Below the pieces are notes generated by a model. That model did no database searches. It saw only the letters and a program-made list of their open reading frames with translations, and was not told where the DNA came from. The position numbers and the translations under genes were made by a program. From Mediterraneibacter butyricigenes (lineage in GTDB: Bacteria; Bacillota; Clostridia; Lachnospirales; Lachnospiraceae), in contig NZ_BHGK01000001.1 of assembly GCF_003574295.1 (NCBI RefSeq), positions 2,604,001-2,668,000 of the forward strand: DNA of 64,000 nucleotides. The letters run 5' to 3'. This document shows positions 6,596 to 13,787 of this stretch, piece by piece; the stretch's first letter is position 1, and every line of letters starts with the position of its first letter.

Positions 6596-7447
6596 ATGAA
6601 GGAAAGAACAGAAAGAATCGCAAAAATTGTAGGAGAAAAAATGCAAGCAGAAGCAATGGTAGTAGAAGTTGAAAAGAATAATAGAACGAGGCAGGGAGTA
6701 AGTATCAAGTCTGGCGATAATGCGAGAGCAGTTTTTTATATTGACGACATGGAGAAAATGAGCGAAGAGGAAGTTGCCGATAAAATCGTAGAAGTTTGTT
6801 CAAAAGAAGAAATGCCAATATTTGATCTCACCAAGATTGCAAACAAAGAGTTTGTTTTAGAACATGTAATTCCTTGCATGGTTGGAAGATCTGGAAATGA
6901 GAAATTTCTGCAAAATCTTGTTCACACTCATTTTCTGGATCTTGAAATCGTATACAGAGTTATGATTTCCGATGATTATAGCAGCTCGTTCTTGTTGAGA
7001 AATGCAATGCTGCAGGATCTTCATATCAGCCAGACGGAGTTAGAAGAGAAAGCACAGCATAATCTGATTGAAAAAGATCATACAAAGGTCGCATCAATAA
7101 CACAGATACTGTCGGAGTTGTCGGGAATTCCGATAGAAATGGTGGAAGAAATGAGCTTACCACCGATGTATGTTATGACAAATCAGAACAAGATGTTTGG
7201 TGCAAACTCAATACTGAGAAAAGACCTGCTTAAAGAGCTGTCAGAAGAGCTTGGGAAAGATCTGTATATATTCCCATCAAGTATACAAGAGATTATTCTT
7301 GTCCCGGAGGATAATGTTACAAACACTATGGATCTGAAAGAGATTGTCAGATTTGGGAATATTAATACAGTTTCAGCAGAAGAAAAATTGTCAGATAGTG
7401 TATACCATTTCAACCGTGTTACAGAGGAAATAGAAGTTATGGCATAA
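6596..7447 (+). CDS. DUF5688 family protein
   Basis: A 283-residue soluble protein recognised as DUF5688 from the core pattern: HTHFLDLEIVYRVMIS, then MYVMTNQNKMFGANSIL and DLYIFPSSIQEIILVPED. The family is frequent in Lachnospiraceae accessory DNA; its role is not known. The first 60 residues are variable, charged and helical. It has an AAGGAG site and lies 17 bases behind the previous gene in the same apparent operon. Confidence 0.82.
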   Translation: MKERTERIAKIVGEKMQAEAMVVEVEKNNRTRQGVSIKSGDNARAVFYIDDMEKMSEEEVADKIVEVCSKEEMPIFDLTKIANKEFVLEHVIPCMVGRSGNEKFLQNLVHTHFLDLEIVYRVMISDDYSSSFLLRNAMLQDLHISQTELEEKAQHNLIEKDHTKVASITQILSELSGIPIEMVEEMSLPPMYVMTNQNKMFGANSILRKDLLKELSEELGKDLYIFPSSIQEIILVPEDNVTNTMDLKEIVRFGNINTVSAEEKLSDSVYHFNRVTEEIEVMA

Positions 7448-7464
7448 GCAAGGGAGTAGTGACC

Positions 7465-7998
7465 ATGGATGATTTAAAGAAATGGATCGGCAAGAAGTTC
7501 CTGGACTTCTGTAAGTCCGATCCGGCGGACGAGCGAGGGATCCATTACACGCTGACGGAACAGGATGAAAAAGGCAGAGTATCAAAAGATTTTTCGTCGG
7601 ACGATATCGTGAGCATGGAAACCATGGAGAAGATTCGCAAGGCAAGAATCTTAGATTTGAGTATGAGCGATAATTGGTGGCATGTGTCACTGGAATATAA
7701 GGAGGAAGAGGATATGCAGGAAGTGAAAATGTCAAAGATGGAACGCCTGGAGGCAGAAAAAGAGGATTTTAAACAGATGTACGCTGAGTGCTTTCCACAC
7801 CTTGCGATCATAGCGGATATTTTGAAAAAGTTCGGAGATGAAAGAGGGATCCAGACGGACGGAGCACATATCTACATCACACCTGATGGCTACATCTCCA
7901 TGAGCAACGTATCTGAGGGGTGGAGTCTTTCCAGATTGAACCATGAATCAAAACCGGTAATCGTTTGTGAGGTTAGAGAAGGGATTGAGGAGGAGTAA
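7465..7998 (+). CDS. Hypothetical protein of the accessory cluster
   Basis: A 177-residue soluble protein; the ATG at 7465 is chosen (a GTG at 7459 is in frame) because AAGGGAG lies 9 bases before it. The N-terminal half is a small alpha/beta unit (DDLKKWIGKKFLDFCKSDP), the middle a charged helix, and the C-terminal half another small domain (GAHIYITPDGYISMS). No family recognised. Confidence 0.7.
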   Translation: MDDLKKWIGKKFLDFCKSDPADERGIHYTLTEQDEKGRVSKDFSSDDIVSMETMEKIRKARILDLSMSDNWWHVSLEYKEEEDMQEVKMSKMERLEAEKEDFKQMYAECFPHLAIIADILKKFGDERGIQTDGAHIYITPDGYISMSNVSEGWSLSRLNHESKPVIVCEVREGIEEE

Positions 7999-8001
7999 GC
8001 T

Positions 8002-8628
8002 ATGAGCGAGAGAGAATACGTTAAGATCAATGAAGATGCAGCCAGAACAGCACAGAATATGATGTCTTTTAATGAGTATCAGCTGGGATCCAGAACCAAA
8101 GAATACCAGGAGGACGTAAACGAAGTATATGACCTGGCGGAGGAAGTGGTTGCCAGAAGAGGAGAGAAGTACCGGGAGAGAGCTTGGAGACTGGCAAACA
8201 GATATGCCCGGAACATGGGGAAATATTTCAACGAGGATGCGAGAATCGGCTGTATGTGCCCGTCAGTGATGATCTCAGGAGCCGGAAACTTTCCGGTGAA
8301 GAAGAAAGAAAAACAGGTCAAGGCTTGGGAGAAGAACCAGGAATACTATAAATACTGTCAGTCGATCAAAGAAAAATTGCGGAATCTTCTGTATGGGAAA
8401 GAAATCATCAAGAGCGATGATGAAAACGCTATTGAAGCTCTGGAAGAGAAAATCGCTTCACTGGAAGAGAACCACCAGTTAATGAAAGATGTAAATGCCT
8501 ACTGGCGAAAGAATGGAACCATGACCGGATGCGACTTCCTGACAGAGAAGCAGATCAAAGATATAACGATGCAATGGCATGTGAAACATGGAGATGCGGA
8601 ACGGCTCCATATGCCGGATATCATCTGA
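8002..8628 (+). CDS. N-terminal part of a frameshifted accessory protein
   Basis: A 208-residue product that matches, from memory of the family, the first part of a common element protein (order: MMSFNEYQLGSRTKEYQ, YARNMGKYFN, CPSVMISGAGNFPVKKKEKQ, NAYWRKNGTMTGCDFL). In intact relatives the chain continues into a block with LSNNNANI/LTNNxANI and then a small domain ending GFRWxPxxxAWQRQ. Here that continuation is present in the -1 frame (8529-8930 segment), so this frame ends early at 8626-8628. The switch point lies around 8600-8606, near GAACGGCTCC, where loss of one G would explain it. GAGGAGTAAGCT precedes the ATG. Confidence 0.7.
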   Translation: MSEREYVKINEDAARTAQNMMSFNEYQLGSRTKEYQEDVNEVYDLAEEVVARRGEKYRERAWRLANRYARNMGKYFNEDARIGCMCPSVMISGAGNFPVKKKEKQVKAWEKNQEYYKYCQSIKEKLRNLLYGKEIIKSDDENAIEALEEKIASLEENHQLMKDVNAYWRKNGTMTGCDFLTEKQIKDITMQWHVKHGDAERLHMPDII

Positions 8629-8930
8629 CAAACAATCTGGCGAATATTAAGCGACTCAAACAGAGAGTGGAAGAACTGAAAACGACAAAAGAGAAAGGCA
8701 GCTCTGAGGCTGATTATGGTGAGTTTAAGGTGATCGAAAACACGGATCTAATGAGAATACAGATTGTGTTCGATGGAAAGCCGGATGAGGCAATCAGAAG
8801 CACTCTGAAAGGGAATGGCTTCCGGTGGGCACCATCACAGGGAGCATGGCAAAGACAGTTGACGGCCAACGGCAAGTACGCACTGAAAAAGATCATAGAA
8901 GAACTTGGCGTTGTAGAACAGGCATCGTGA
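8529..8930 (+). pseudogene. C-terminal part of the frameshifted accessory gene
   Basis: In the -1 frame relative to 8002-8628. From about 8604 the translation reads APYAGYHLTNNLANIKRLKQ and goes on to a conserved domain (VIENTDLMRIQIVFDGKP, then GFRWAPSQGAWQRQLTANGK). These belong to the same protein as the upstream ORF. The first 25 codons (8529-8603) are only the shadow of the upstream frame. It has no good ribosome binding site of its own, so it is either dead, made by -1 frameshifting, or the result of a sequence error. Confidence 0.65.
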
Positions 8931-8946
8931 GAGGAGGGGAGCGATA

Positions 8947-9222
8947 ATGGCAAAGAAGAATCATGAGAATAGATATCTGGTAAACAGATCTATCTATAAG
9001 GCTGCGAAAAGGTACGATCACAGGCAGTTTGAGGATTTCTGCACAGATATATACAAGAGTGGTTGGGAAGACGGGAAATCGTCAGCTAATGTTCTGGATG
9101 TAAAAGATATTGAAGCAGTAATCAGATCTGTAAAAGGGATCGGAGAGGTTCGGATCGGTAAGATCATGGAGGCAATCAATGAAAAGTTCAACGAAAATGC
9201 CGGATCAGAAGAAGCTGAGTAA
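8947..9222 (+). CDS. Small hypothetical protein with HhH-like segment
   Basis: A 91-residue basic-to-acidic protein with GGAGGGGAGCG before the ATG. The second half, DVKDIEAVIRSVKGIGEVRIGKIMEAINE, looks like a single helix-hairpin-helix (KGIGEVR) of the kind that contacts DNA backbones, but this is a weak single-motif call. It overlaps the next gene by 44 bases. Confidence 0.65.
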   Translation: MAKKNHENRYLVNRSIYKAAKRYDHRQFEDFCTDIYKSGWEDGKSSANVLDVKDIEAVIRSVKGIGEVRIGKIMEAINEKFNENAGSEEAE

Positions 9223-9715
9223 GGAACTGGGAGCGGAGATTCTGGACAACCGTAGGCGGTATGAAGAGCTGAAAATACATGGTGGTGCTGATCCATTCTG
9301 GCCAGATGGCGTAAATATGAATTTATGCCGTAATCATGTGCTCTATCTCCGGAAGAGAATAGAGATGGAACTGGAGCCGACAGAATACCCGGAGGAGTAT
9401 TATCTGAAGATCCCTGAAAAGGTTGACGGTGATTATATGGCGAACCCGGACGTGATCCGGAAAGAAGCAAAGGCAGCATTGGAGGTCCTGAAAGAAAATC
9501 AGGACTACCAGTACCTGAGAGGAAAGCTCAGTCCGGATCTGGACAAAGAAGCCAGTCAGTGCATGAAACCGGTACGTTACGTTTTGGGGATGGAAGATGC
9601 AATCCGAAGAAATGATCTGGTAGTGATGCGTAGATGCCGGGATCCGGAATATTACGTGAAGTATTTGAGAGATAGTCGGAAAAAACTGGATGAAATTCTG
9701 GATCAGAAGTTTTAG
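9179..9715 (+). CDS. Hypothetical protein of the accessory cluster
   Basis: A 178-residue soluble protein. The ATG at 9179 is supported by GGAGG 6 bases upstream; an ATG at 9197 is also possible. The segment ELGAEILDNRRRYEELK, followed by GGADPFWPDGVNMNLCRNHV, is a pattern I associate with Lachnospiraceae element proteins of unknown function. The C-terminal half is helical with many charged residues. No catalytic motif seen. Confidence 0.72.
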   Translation: MKSSTKMPDQKKLSKELGAEILDNRRRYEELKIHGGADPFWPDGVNMNLCRNHVLYLRKRIEMELEPTEYPEEYYLKIPEKVDGDYMANPDVIRKEAKAALEVLKENQDYQYLRGKLSPDLDKEASQCMKPVRYVLGMEDAIRRNDLVVMRRCRDPEYYVKYLRDSRKKLDEILDQKF

Positions 9716-9772
9716 AGCCGACGCTCCATGAGGGGCAGTTGACAATATTTGATTTTATGGGAGGCAATAGCA

Positions 9773-10405
9773 GTGGAAATTAAAATTATTAGTGAGTTTG
9801 GAAAGAACAGTTTTGAGGTAACAGCAAGTGACGCAAGACGAATTATCGGCCTTGCAATGGAGCTTCACAGGGATGAAGAGGATTCGGCAGTCAAGAACAG
9901 AAAGGCGGAGCCTGCGCCCGTACCGAAGCCAGAGGCTATGCCGGAAGAACCGGAAGAGCCGGTAAAAGAAGCAGAACCGGTAGAATTGGATTTATCGCAA
10001 TTGCGACAGACAAAGAAAGCAAGCCGGGTAGAAAACTTATTCGGATCAGACTGGAAGGGCGAGCATAAGGAAGAAAAGCCGGAACAAAAGAGAGAAGTTG
10101 ATCCAGGAATTGAGGCAGAGTATGTGAAAGGATTCATTATTGCGAAGTGTGAAAAGTGCGGAAAGATCAAAGGATATTGCACGAAAGAATACACAAATGC
10201 TCACACCTGCGAGTGTGGACATGAGACGTTCTTCCATGATATGAAGCAACTCTATCTTGACTGTAAATGCGGATCGCATTTTAAGTACCAGACAAATTTA
10301 CAGACATCGGAATTTTCGTATAAATGCATAAATTGCGGTGCAGAGGTTGATCTGAAACTGAATAGCCGCCGGACAGCTTATACGACGATCGGGGGGGCGT
10401 ACTAA
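9773..10405 (+). CDS. Zinc-ribbon hypothetical protein
   Basis: A 210-residue protein with a GTG start at 9773 set by GGGAGG 7 bases before it. Residues 1-30 form a small folded start (IKIISEFGKNSFEVTASDARR), then a long Pro/Glu-rich linker, then a Cys-rich end from about residue 122 with CEKCGKIKGYC, CECG, CKCG and CINCG: two likely zinc sites. Probably a nucleic-acid- or protein-binding adaptor. Family not recognised. Confidence 0.72.
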   Translation: MEIKIISEFGKNSFEVTASDARRIIGLAMELHRDEEDSAVKNRKAEPAPVPKPEAMPEEPEEPVKEAEPVELDLSQLRQTKKASRVENLFGSDWKGEHKEEKPEQKREVDPGIEAEYVKGFIIAKCEKCGKIKGYCTKEYTNAHTCECGHETFFHDMKQLYLDCKCGSHFKYQTNLQTSEFSYKCINCGAEVDLKLNSRRTAYTTIGGAY

Positions 10406-10482
10406 AGGCAGATAGGGAAATTGCACGTAAGTACGGCATGAGTATTTATTGATTTGGCATAAGAGAGAGGATGGGTGATATT

Positions 10483-10689
10483 ATGATCCGGCCAGTATGT
10501 AAAGACTGCGAAGAACGCCATGTTGGCTGCCATGATCGCTGTGGAAAATATCAGGAATTTAAGGCAGCACGAGTGGAAGAAGTCAGGGAGATAAAAAAAT
10601 ACAAGGAAGCAACCAGTCGGGTGAAAGTCCGTGTCGGAAGGGTAGAGTCAAAATCGGCAATCAGTCCGCTGAAATGTCATAAGAGGTGA
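10483..10689 (+). CDS. Small Cys-rich hypothetical protein
   Basis: A 68-residue protein starting MIRPVCKDCEERHVGCHDRC: four Cys and two His in 20 residues form a likely single zinc site, followed by a basic helix. The ATG at 10483 fits better than 10471, which touches its own ribosome binding site. Short proteins of this type are very common in Lachnospiraceae prophages; function unknown. Confidence 0.68.
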   Translation: MIRPVCKDCEERHVGCHDRCGKYQEFKAARVEEVREIKKYKEATSRVKVRVGRVESKSAISPLKCHKR

Positions 10690-10829
10690 GTAAGATTAAA
10701 AGGAAAAGTCAGGCAGAAGAAAGAAGAGTCAAAATCTGGGATCTGGTGGAAAAAGGATATAAAAATCGGGCGATTGCGGAGAAAACCGGTATTCCAAATG
10801 GGACAGTCGCTCATTATGCAGCAGAGTAA
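10686..10829 (+). CDS. Small helix-turn-helix protein, possibly interrupted
   Basis: A 47-residue product with GTG start overlapping the previous stop (GTGA). It is mostly a resolvase/LuxR-like helix-turn-helix (GYKNRAIAEKTGIPNGTVAHY). The same frame stays open for 75 further codons after the TAA at 10827, encoding a Cys-rich domain, so this may be only the first part of an element protein cut by a nonsense codon. Confidence 0.6.
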   Translation: MSKIKRKSQAEERRVKIWDLVEKGYKNRAIAEKTGIPNGTVAHYAAE

Positions 10830-11057
10830 CGGAAACAGAAAGAAGCAAAGAAAAAACTACAGGAAGGATCTGGAGTTAATGCGGATCGGCATCTGTGTTT
10901 GACATGTAGGTATAGGAGTAATCAGCCGACGGTCAATATCTGCGATTATGGTTGGCTCACACAGAATCCCCGTGGTTGTGAAGTGGAAGAATGTACAAAG
11001 TATGAAAAAGGAGCACGGATGAAAAATAAAAATGAATGGTGTGTGGAAAATGAATGA
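10830..11057 (+). pseudogene. Cys-rich continuation of the interrupted HTH gene
   Basis: Directly after the in-frame TAA the frame reads a basic helix (RKQKEAKKKLQE) and then CLTCRYRSNQPTVNICDYGW and NPRGCEVEECTKYEKGARM: five Cys in a zinc-binding layout typical of a small phage protein. No ATG with a proper site begins this part (an internal TTG inside CLTC is the only near start), so it is best explained as the C-terminal half of the HTH protein behind a nonsense mutation. Confidence 0.5.
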
Positions 11058-11262
11058 AGACAAACAGATCGTGATTTGCAAGCGATGTAAGAAACCGGAA
11101 TACTGGGAAGAAATGCGATGGCTCTCCGGATCTTGCCTGTGTCGGGATTGTTACCGGGCACAGTGGGAACAGGAAGAGGGTGAACTGTACAGATGGAATG
11201 ATCTGGACGGCGAAAGGCCAACGATGGAAGAATACGAGGAAGCGAGGTGGAAAAGTTGCTGA
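11032..11262 (+). CDS. Small zinc-finger-like protein
   Basis: A 76-residue protein (start 11032, or 11050 giving 70 residues; neither has a strong ribosome binding site). CKRC and CLCRDC flank a 17-residue loop, giving one zinc site; the C-terminal half is acidic. It overlaps both neighbours, as usual in this gene cluster. Function unknown. Confidence 0.62.
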   Translation: MNGVWKMNEDKQIVICKRCKKPEYWEEMRWLSGSCLCRDCYRAQWEQEEGELYRWNDLDGERPTMEEYEEARWKSC

Positions 11263-11591
11263 CGTTGACGATCGAAAAAAAGTGGTTTGATATGATTCTG
11301 AGCGGAGAAAAGATGGAAGAGGGAATTACACTGATTCAAAATGAAAAAGGATGGAGAGACATCAATGAAGAGCTGCCGGATCCGGGAGAATACGTGCTTG
11401 TATCGTTTGAAAATGAGGGAGTAACACTTCCGGACATTGCAACATATGAAGTGGACAAACAAGGAAACGGGGCTTTTTATCCAAGTGATTGCGAAGCAAC
11501 ATACGCTTCTGTGGGCGTGTTCGTTAATGCTTGGATGCCACTGCCGGAACCGTATAAAGGAGGACTGGGAAATGCTGATTGTAAGCCATAA
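11247..11591 (+). CDS. ASCH-like N terminus joined to a DUF551 domain
   Basis: A 114-residue protein. Residues 1-23 (LTLTIEKKWFDMILSGEKMEE) look like the first strand and helix of a phage-type ASCH domain. From about residue 34 it switches to DUF551: GWRDINEELPDPGEYVLVSF, then VNAWMPLPEPYKG at the end. ASCH domains normally run over 100 residues, so the front piece is truncated: probably a deletion fusion of two neighbouring phage genes. The frame is intact. Start at 11247 overlaps the previous gene by 16 bases. Confidence 0.7.
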   Translation: MEKLLTLTIEKKWFDMILSGEKMEEGITLIQNEKGWRDINEELPDPGEYVLVSFENEGVTLPDIATYEVDKQGNGAFYPSDCEATYASVGVFVNAWMPLPEPYKGGLGNADCKP

Positions 11592-11883
11592 TAAAGAGAA
11601 AATCCTGTGGTTTGGACGAGCATTTAATGCTCTGGAGTATTCAGAACAGGTAAACCGCAAAGGGAAGAAGGAAACGGTCAGACATACAATTTGGATATCT
11701 GATGGCTGCCTGGAAGAAATCGCAGAGTACCCAACAAAGGAACGATGTTTGCAGGTGTTGAAAGAATTTTGCAGCAGTTACGAGGAGGCATGCTATACGG
11801 TTGAGTTCTTTGATGAATCAGCACGGGCGATAAGACCAGCAACATGCAAGAAGAATCTTGTATATGAATTTCCGGCAAAGTAG
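11572..11883 (+). CDS. Hypothetical protein (ligand-binding-like small domain)
   Basis: A 103-residue protein; the ATG at 11572 is chosen because AAAGGAGG precedes it and it overlaps the DUF551 gene by 20 bases. It opens MLIVSHNKEKILWFGRAFNA and contains EIAEYPTKERCLQVLKEFCS, a pattern of a small alpha/beta protein found in many Firmicute phages. No catalytic motif; function unknown. Confidence 0.72.
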   Translation: MLIVSHNKEKILWFGRAFNALEYSEQVNRKGKKETVRHTIWISDGCLEEIAEYPTKERCLQVLKEFCSSYEEACYTVEFFDESARAIRPATCKKNLVYEFPAK

Positions 11884-11891
11884 GTGAGAGA

Positions 11892-12155
11892 ATGAAAATA
11901 AAGGTGCATGAAAATTATGAGCAGATAGACAGAAAGAACATTGATACGTTTCAGAAATACGAGATGAGCCATCCAGAGGAGAACCTGTATAGATGTGTGA
12001 TCTGCGGAGAACAGGCTTGCATTGGAAACAGTATATCATGCCAGGGACACAGACTGATACATAACTGGTGTGCGAATAGAGTGTTTGGATATGGTAATAT
12101 CTTAGAAGCCTTTAAGTGGCTTGAAGATCAGTCGTCTGATGAAATAATAAAATAA
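11892..12155 (+). CDS. Small Cys/His hypothetical protein
   Basis: An 87-residue protein with the centre CVICGEQACIGNSISCQGHR, likely one zinc site, then a hydrophilic helix. It closes the small-gene cluster, 76 bases before the hicA start and in front of the hicA promoter. Family unknown. Confidence 0.65.
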   Translation: MKIKVHENYEQIDRKNIDTFQKYEMSHPEENLYRCVICGEQACIGNSISCQGHRLIHNWCANRVFGYGNILEAFKWLEDQSSDEIIK

Positions 12156-12170
12156 ATTTAGAATCATCGC

Positions 12171-12199
12171 TTGACGTATGCGTATTCAATACGTATAAT
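12171..12199 (+). promoter_or_regulatory. hicAB promoter with palindromic operator
   Basis: TTGACG (12171), 17-bp spacer, TATAAT (12194). The spacer holds a perfect inverted repeat CGTATT-C-AATACG (12181-12193), well placed for autorepression by the HicB antitoxin or the HicAB complex. Confidence 0.82.
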
Positions 12200-12231
12200 A
12201 TAAGTATAAACAAAAGAAAGGGGGTACAGAC

Positions 12232-12402
12232 TTGAAACGGACAGACTTGGTAAGAATGCTCGAGAGAGCCGGTTGGTGGTTGCTCCGACATGGAGCGAAT
12301 CACGACATTTACACCAACGGAGAAAAAACGGTTACCATCCCGAGGCATCGGGAGATAAACGAAAGGCTTGCAAGAGCAATCTTAAAACAGACAGGGATTT
12401 AA
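12232..12402 (+). CDS. hicA: HicA toxin (mRNA interferase)
   Basis: A 56-residue HicA: KRTDLVRMLERAGWWLLRHG followed by ANHDIYTNG, ending with IPRHREINERLARAILKQTGI. HicA toxins have a double-stranded-RNA-binding-like fold and cut mRNA with a single His, here His24 in NHDIY. The start is TTG with GAAAGGGGG upstream. hicB follows 90 bases later, so the pair has the usual toxin-first order but an unusually long gap that contains hairpins. Confidence 0.88.
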   Translation: MKRTDLVRMLERAGWWLLRHGANHDIYTNGEKTVTIPRHREINERLARAILKQTGI

Positions 12403-12423
12403 TCCCTGACTGTTTATCAAGGA

Positions 12424-12456
12424 AAAAGAGGACGGGGCTAAGCCCCAGACTCTTTT
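12424..12456 (+). promoter_or_regulatory. Hairpin between hicA and hicB
   Basis: Outer stem AAAAGAG/CTCTTTT and inner stem GGGGCT/AGCCCC. It ends in only four T, so it could be a weak terminator/attenuator or a processing site that sets the toxin to antitoxin ratio. Confidence 0.5.
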
Positions 12457-12492
12457 GTCTTAACCAAGCAGCAGTTTAAGGAGGTGTAGGTC

Positions 12493-12882
12493 ATGGAAAA
12501 AAATATACCGGTATATCCGGTGGTGTTGTCTAAAGATGAAAAAGGCTATTTTGTGGCAATTCCGGATTTTGAAGTGTATACTGAGGGAAAAAACCTTGGT
12601 GATGCAATCTTCATGGCGAGGGATGCCATCGGCATTAATGCATTGCAGTTAGAAGACGAGGGAAAAGAATTGCCAGAGCCGTTTTCGAAAGAAATCGAAA
12701 AAGCGGAGGGTGATATCGTAACCCTGGTCGATGTTGACATCACTGAGTATCGGAGAAAAGAAAATCGGATGGTGCGGAAAAACTGCACCATACCGTATTA
12801 TTTGAACGAAGAGGCAGAAAAAGCCGGAATTAATTTTTCACGCTTATTGCAGGACGCAATAAAGGAAAAACTTTGTTGTTGA
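12493..12882 (+). CDS. hicB: HicB antitoxin
   Basis: A 129-residue HicB. Residues 5-75 are the partial RNase-H-like antitoxin domain (VYPVVLSKDEKGYFVAIPDF, then LGDAIFMARDAIGI). The C-terminal part from about residue 95 (TIPYYLNEEAEKAGINFSRL) is a ribbon-helix-helix-like DNA-binding region. It should neutralise HicA and repress the shared promoter. AAGGAGGTG precedes the ATG. Confidence 0.9.
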   Translation: MEKNIPVYPVVLSKDEKGYFVAIPDFEVYTEGKNLGDAIFMARDAIGINALQLEDEGKELPEPFSKEIEKAEGDIVTLVDVDITEYRRKENRMVRKNCTIPYYLNEEAEKAGINFSRLLQDAIKEKLCC

Positions 12883-12906
12883 TATTGTAGAATAGCATGG
12901 TATAAT
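12879..12906 (+). promoter_or_regulatory. Promoter after hicB
   Basis: TTGATA (12879), 16-bp spacer, TATAAT (12901). It overlaps the hicB stop and lies about 60 bases before a terminator, followed by the lipoprotein gene. Confidence 0.55.
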
Positions 12907-12941
12907 TAACATGTTCGTTCAAGTACGTACCATTAAGAAAG

Positions 12942-12971
12942 GGCACCTTTGTCGTGGAAGGTGTTCTTTTT
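12942..12971 (+). terminator. Terminator or attenuator before the lipoprotein gene
   Basis: Stem GGCACCTT with AAGGTGTT around an 8-base loop, then C and five T. With the promoter just upstream it would give a transcript of about 60 bases unless read through into the next gene. Confidence 0.65.
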
Positions 12972-13009
12972 GATTCAGGGAGCATGCAAGACGAAATGGA
13001 GGAAGAAAA

Positions 13010-13459
13010 ATGAAAAAGGGAATGTTTGCAGCAGTATTAATCGGATTGATGTTGACTGTATCAGGATGTGGCTTTTCTGATGGAGTAAAAGATGGAATGA
13101 AAGCCGCACAGAAAGAAGACGTGAATCCACTTATGGAAGCAGAAATTCAGGTGGGTGATGTAATGAATGGTCCCAGTGATAAAAAATTAGGTGAGTATGC
13201 CTATATAGAGGTTCCAATGAAAACCATGAAAAAGGTTACGATGGAACAGTACGCTGAGTTCTGCAATCAGAGAGTAAAAGACAGTGGTTATAATTGGTTC
13301 GCAATCGACTTCGGAGATGGAACAGGACTGCAGTTTGCAGGAAGCACTATAGATGTATCAACATATGGGACGTTGGACGAGGAAAAGTGTATTGTGGAAG
13401 ATACCGGAGTGGTCATGCTGACCGGTGAGGACACGTATGAATATTCAGAGAGCGAATGA
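13010..13459 (+). CDS. Hypothetical lipoprotein
   Basis: A 149-residue exported protein with a lipoprotein signal: basic start (MKKG), hydrophobic core and lipobox LTVSGC with Cys20 as the lipid site. The mature part has no recognised domain; it contains MKTMKKVTMEQYAEFCNQRV and IDFGDGTGLQFAG. GGAGG lies 8 bases upstream. It may be element-encoded (a moron gene) since a hicB relic follows it. Confidence 0.75.
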   Translation: MKKGMFAAVLIGLMLTVSGCGFSDGVKDGMKAAQKEDVNPLMEAEIQVGDVMNGPSDKKLGEYAYIEVPMKTMKKVTMEQYAEFCNQRVKDSGYNWFAIDFGDGTGLQFAGSTIDVSTYGTLDEEKCIVEDTGVVMLTGEDTYEYSESE

Positions 13460-13522
13460 TCTGTCTCCGAAAAAATAAAAAAGCTCTACTCAAAGGAGTA
13501 AAGCTCATATAAATAGAGAAGC

Positions 13523-13568
13523 TCACAAGGAAGAAGAACTTTAACATTCTTGCGGATCTTCCTTGTGA
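13523..13568. repeat. 46-bp palindrome
   Basis: Perfect 12-bp arms TCACAAGGAAGA/TCTTCCTTGTGA enclosing a small AGAA/TTCT hairpin. No T tract follows on either strand, so it is not a normal terminator. It could be a mobile-element remnant, a protein-binding site or an RNA fold. Confidence 0.6.
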
Positions 13569-13691
13569 TAGAATCAATATAACAGGAGCGGAAGAAAAAG
13601 GCAAGAAAAACCTGAAATTCCAACTCATGTAAAGTACGTTTGTTAGAAATGAGGGCGTTCCTGTAATCATACGGGACGCCATGTTTATTGC

Positions 13692-13787
13692 GTAATTGTA
13701 ACCTTGGTTTATATTGACATCGCGGAGTACCGGAAAAAGAAGAAGCAAAATAAAAAGAGAAAAACAGGCGAAAAAAGATCGAAATGA
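13692..13787 (+). pseudogene. Decayed hicB fragment
   Basis: The frame reads VIVTLVYIDIAEYRKKKKQN, colinear with DIVTLVDVDITEYRRKENRM of the intact HicB encoded 1 kb upstream. The DNA also matches (ACCTTGGTTTATATTGACAT against ACCCTGGTCGATGTTGACAT). No start and no N-terminal domain remain. It marks a second, lost HicAB system. Confidence 0.7.
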
